Assembly: GCA_021785035.1 (NCBI GenBank)
Contig: JAJYGP010000025.1
Span: forward strand, 186,001-250,000
Reading direction: 5' to 3'
DNA from: Pseudomonadota bacterium
GTDB taxonomy: Bacteria; Pseudomonadota; Gammaproteobacteria; Acidiferrobacterales; Acidiferrobacteraceae
Length of the DNA: 64,000 nucleotides
The notes beneath the pieces are model-generated. The model made no database searches, was not told the DNA's origin, and worked only from the letters and a program-made list of their open reading frames with translations. This document shows positions 62,974 to 64,000 of the stretch, one piece after another. The position numbers and the translations under genes are program-made. The first letter of the stretch is position 1; each line of letters begins with the position of its first letter.

Positions 62974-63423
62974 ATGAGATATAAAACGATTCACCAGCGG
63001 TTTGTTCTGGCGTTTTCGGCCCTGTTGTTCTTGACGTTTGCAGCCCCCAGTTACGCCTATTCGCAAACTCATGCCTTCGCGACTCACCATGTCGTGTTTC
63101 AGATCAGTAATGGCAGTGCGCCGATGCAGGAGTTAGTGTTGGCCAATGCCGCCAATGTTTTGAAGTATTTCGGACCCGACAAGGTCCAGTTGGAGATCGT
63201 GGCTTTTGGGCCGGGTCTGCGCCTCCTCCTCAAAAACAACGTGCACGCCAAGATGATTCAGAGTCTGCACGCCGAGGGAGTCGAGTTCGCCGCTTGCCAT
63301 AATACGATGATGAAGCTGCATTTGACGAAAGCGGATTTAAATCCGGTGGCCCACGTCGTTCCGGGGGGCGTGATCGAAATCATGCGTCGGGAGAGCGAGG
63401 GCTGGAATTACATCCGTCCGTAG
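62974..63423 (+). CDS. Secreted DsrE-family protein
   Basis: A 149-aa protein with a signal peptide (LAFSALLFLTFAAPSYAY) and a DsrE/DsrF-like domain: HHVVFQISNGSA, LEIVAFGPGLRLLL and the Cys in EGVEFAACHNTM. That Cys is in the usual DsrE active position. Cytosolic DsrE proteins carry sulfur; exported ones are common in sulfur oxidisers but poorly understood. AGAGGAG lies upstream. It sits between a thioredoxin and a porin. Confidence 0.85.
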   Translation: MRYKTIHQRFVLAFSALLFLTFAAPSYAYSQTHAFATHHVVFQISNGSAPMQELVLANAANVLKYFGPDKVQLEIVAFGPGLRLLLKNNVHAKMIQSLHAEGVEFAACHNTMMKLHLTKADLNPVAHVVPGGVIEIMRRESEGWNYIRP

Positions 63424-63496
63424 ATTGCTCGCGCTGAGATACAAGATTAAAGTGCAGTACAATAAAGAAAAAAGTGAGTCTATCTAGGAGGAGTTC

Positions 63497-64000
63497 ATGA
63501 AAAATAAGTCGCTCGTCGCGGCCGCGGTGGCCGCTGTGTGTTTGGGGGGGGTGGCCCACGCCACCAATTGGTTCCAACTGCAGGGGACGGAGCCAAGCGG
63601 CGTCGCCGCTCCATTCCACCTCTTTGGGTTTATCCAACCGACTTACGAGGATGCGGGCGGTTCGGCCGTCACCGGTCTTGTGGGTGCGGGCGCGCCTTTT
63701 AACGGCGCCGTTCCTAAGTTCAATGAGGTCGCCCCCCAGGATACCTCGGCTAGCAGCTTTAATATGTTAAGGGCCCGTATCGCGGTGCGCGGCACGGTGA
63801 CGCCGATCAGCAACCAGATCGATTACTTCATCATGGCCGAGTTCGGCAATAACGGCTATACCACCACGGGAGGCTCCAGTGGTTCGACCCCGCGCCTGAC
63901 GGATGCGTCCGTGACCTTCAACCAAATCCCAGGCGCACGCGTGCGTGTGGGCCTTTTTAAGACCCCGGGTCCCGAAGAGGTGCTGCAAGGCATCCCGGAT
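63497..64000 (+). CDS. Porin, N-terminal part (runs off the window)
   Basis: The start of an outer-membrane porin with a signal peptide (MKNKSLVAAAVAAVCLGGVAHA) and first barrel strands (FHLFGFIQPTYED, LRARIAVRGTVTPIS, YFIMAEFGNNG, RVRVGLFKTPG). It resembles phosphate-selective OprP/OprO-like porins. AGGAGGAG just upstream is a very strong ribosome site, fitting an abundant protein. 168 codons are in view; the 3' end lies beyond 64000. Confidence 0.82.
   Translation, partial: MKNKSLVAAAVAAVCLGGVAHATNWFQLQGTEPSGVAAPFHLFGFIQPTYEDAGGSAVTGLVGAGAPFNGAVPKFNEVAPQDTSASSFNMLRARIAVRGTVTPISNQIDYFIMAEFGNNGYTTTGGSSGSTPRLTDASVTFNQIPGARVRVGLFKTPGPEEVLQGIPD

Overview
The window looks like chromosomal DNA of a GC-rich gammaproteobacterium. 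The evidence is gene content: rpoH, the hemC-hemD-hemX-hemY operon, ftsY-ftsE-ftsX-rpoH, bioF-bioH-bioC, trmL and an MSHA-type pilus locus. A secreted thioredoxin, a secreted DsrE protein and a porin at the right end would fit a sulfur-oxidising acidophile of the Acidiferrobacter/Acidithiobacillus kind; that placement is a guess from gene content. No rRNA, tRNA or CRISPR was seen.

Layout. 1-7.9 kb: ilvA, rpiA, an acrylyl-CoA reductase-like gene, an NtrC-type response regulator with its membrane histidine kinase, a tiny secreted protein and trxC. 7.9-8.8 kb: a scar made of a frameshifted pseudopilin gene and two out-of-order pieces of an IS3-family transposase, bounded by imperfect direct repeats. 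8.8-21.9 kb: trmL, then a near-complete MSHA-like type IV pilus locus in the order A-C-D-O-P-E-G-(F-like pilin)-I-(PilN-like)-J-K-L-M-N, with a candidate sigma-54 promoter before the major pilin. 21.9-30.2 kb: an outer-membrane protein, the biotin genes bioF-bioH-bioC, a DUF2892 protein coupled to a PAS-GGDEF-EAL protein, and a nitronate monooxygenase-like enzyme.

30.8-39.5 kb is the most unusual region. Ten genes, nearly all with overlapping stops and starts, encode a reduced VirB2/3/4/5/6/8/9/10-like type IV secretion apparatus. They run straight on into an outer-membrane beta-barrel and a large lipoprotein. No relaxase, coupling protein, VirB11 or VirB7 is visible, and the VirB4-like ATPase has a degenerate P-loop. 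Immediately downstream (39.6-42.4 kb) lie an amino acid:[carrier protein] ligase-like protein (an atypical SerRS relative), a two-part GNAT/Fem-like acyltransferase and a hexapeptide-repeat acyltransferase. No carrier protein is visible nearby. Together these are the best candidates for an undescribed envelope or secretion system.

42.4-55.3 kb is a long leftward run of housekeeping and envelope genes: rpoH (with a near-perfect CIRCE operator in its promoter), ftsX, ftsE, ftsY, a YfhL-type ferredoxin, coaD, rsmD, a ClC antiporter, a dynamin-like GTPase, mutM and a Gld-like ABC exporter (DUF4340, GldG-like, permease, ATPase). 55.4-56.4 kb is decayed DNA with a fic pseudogene. 56.4-64 kb: a ferredoxin-FNR reductase, a CDF metal exporter, the hem operon, a periplasmic thioredoxin, a DsrE protein and the start of a porin cut by the window edge.

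Possible regulatory wiring: the NtrC-type pair at 3.7-7.0 kb could drive the sigma-54 promoter of mshA. The MshE ATPase carries c-di-GMP-binding MshEN motifs, and a c-di-GMP turnover protein is encoded 12 kb away.
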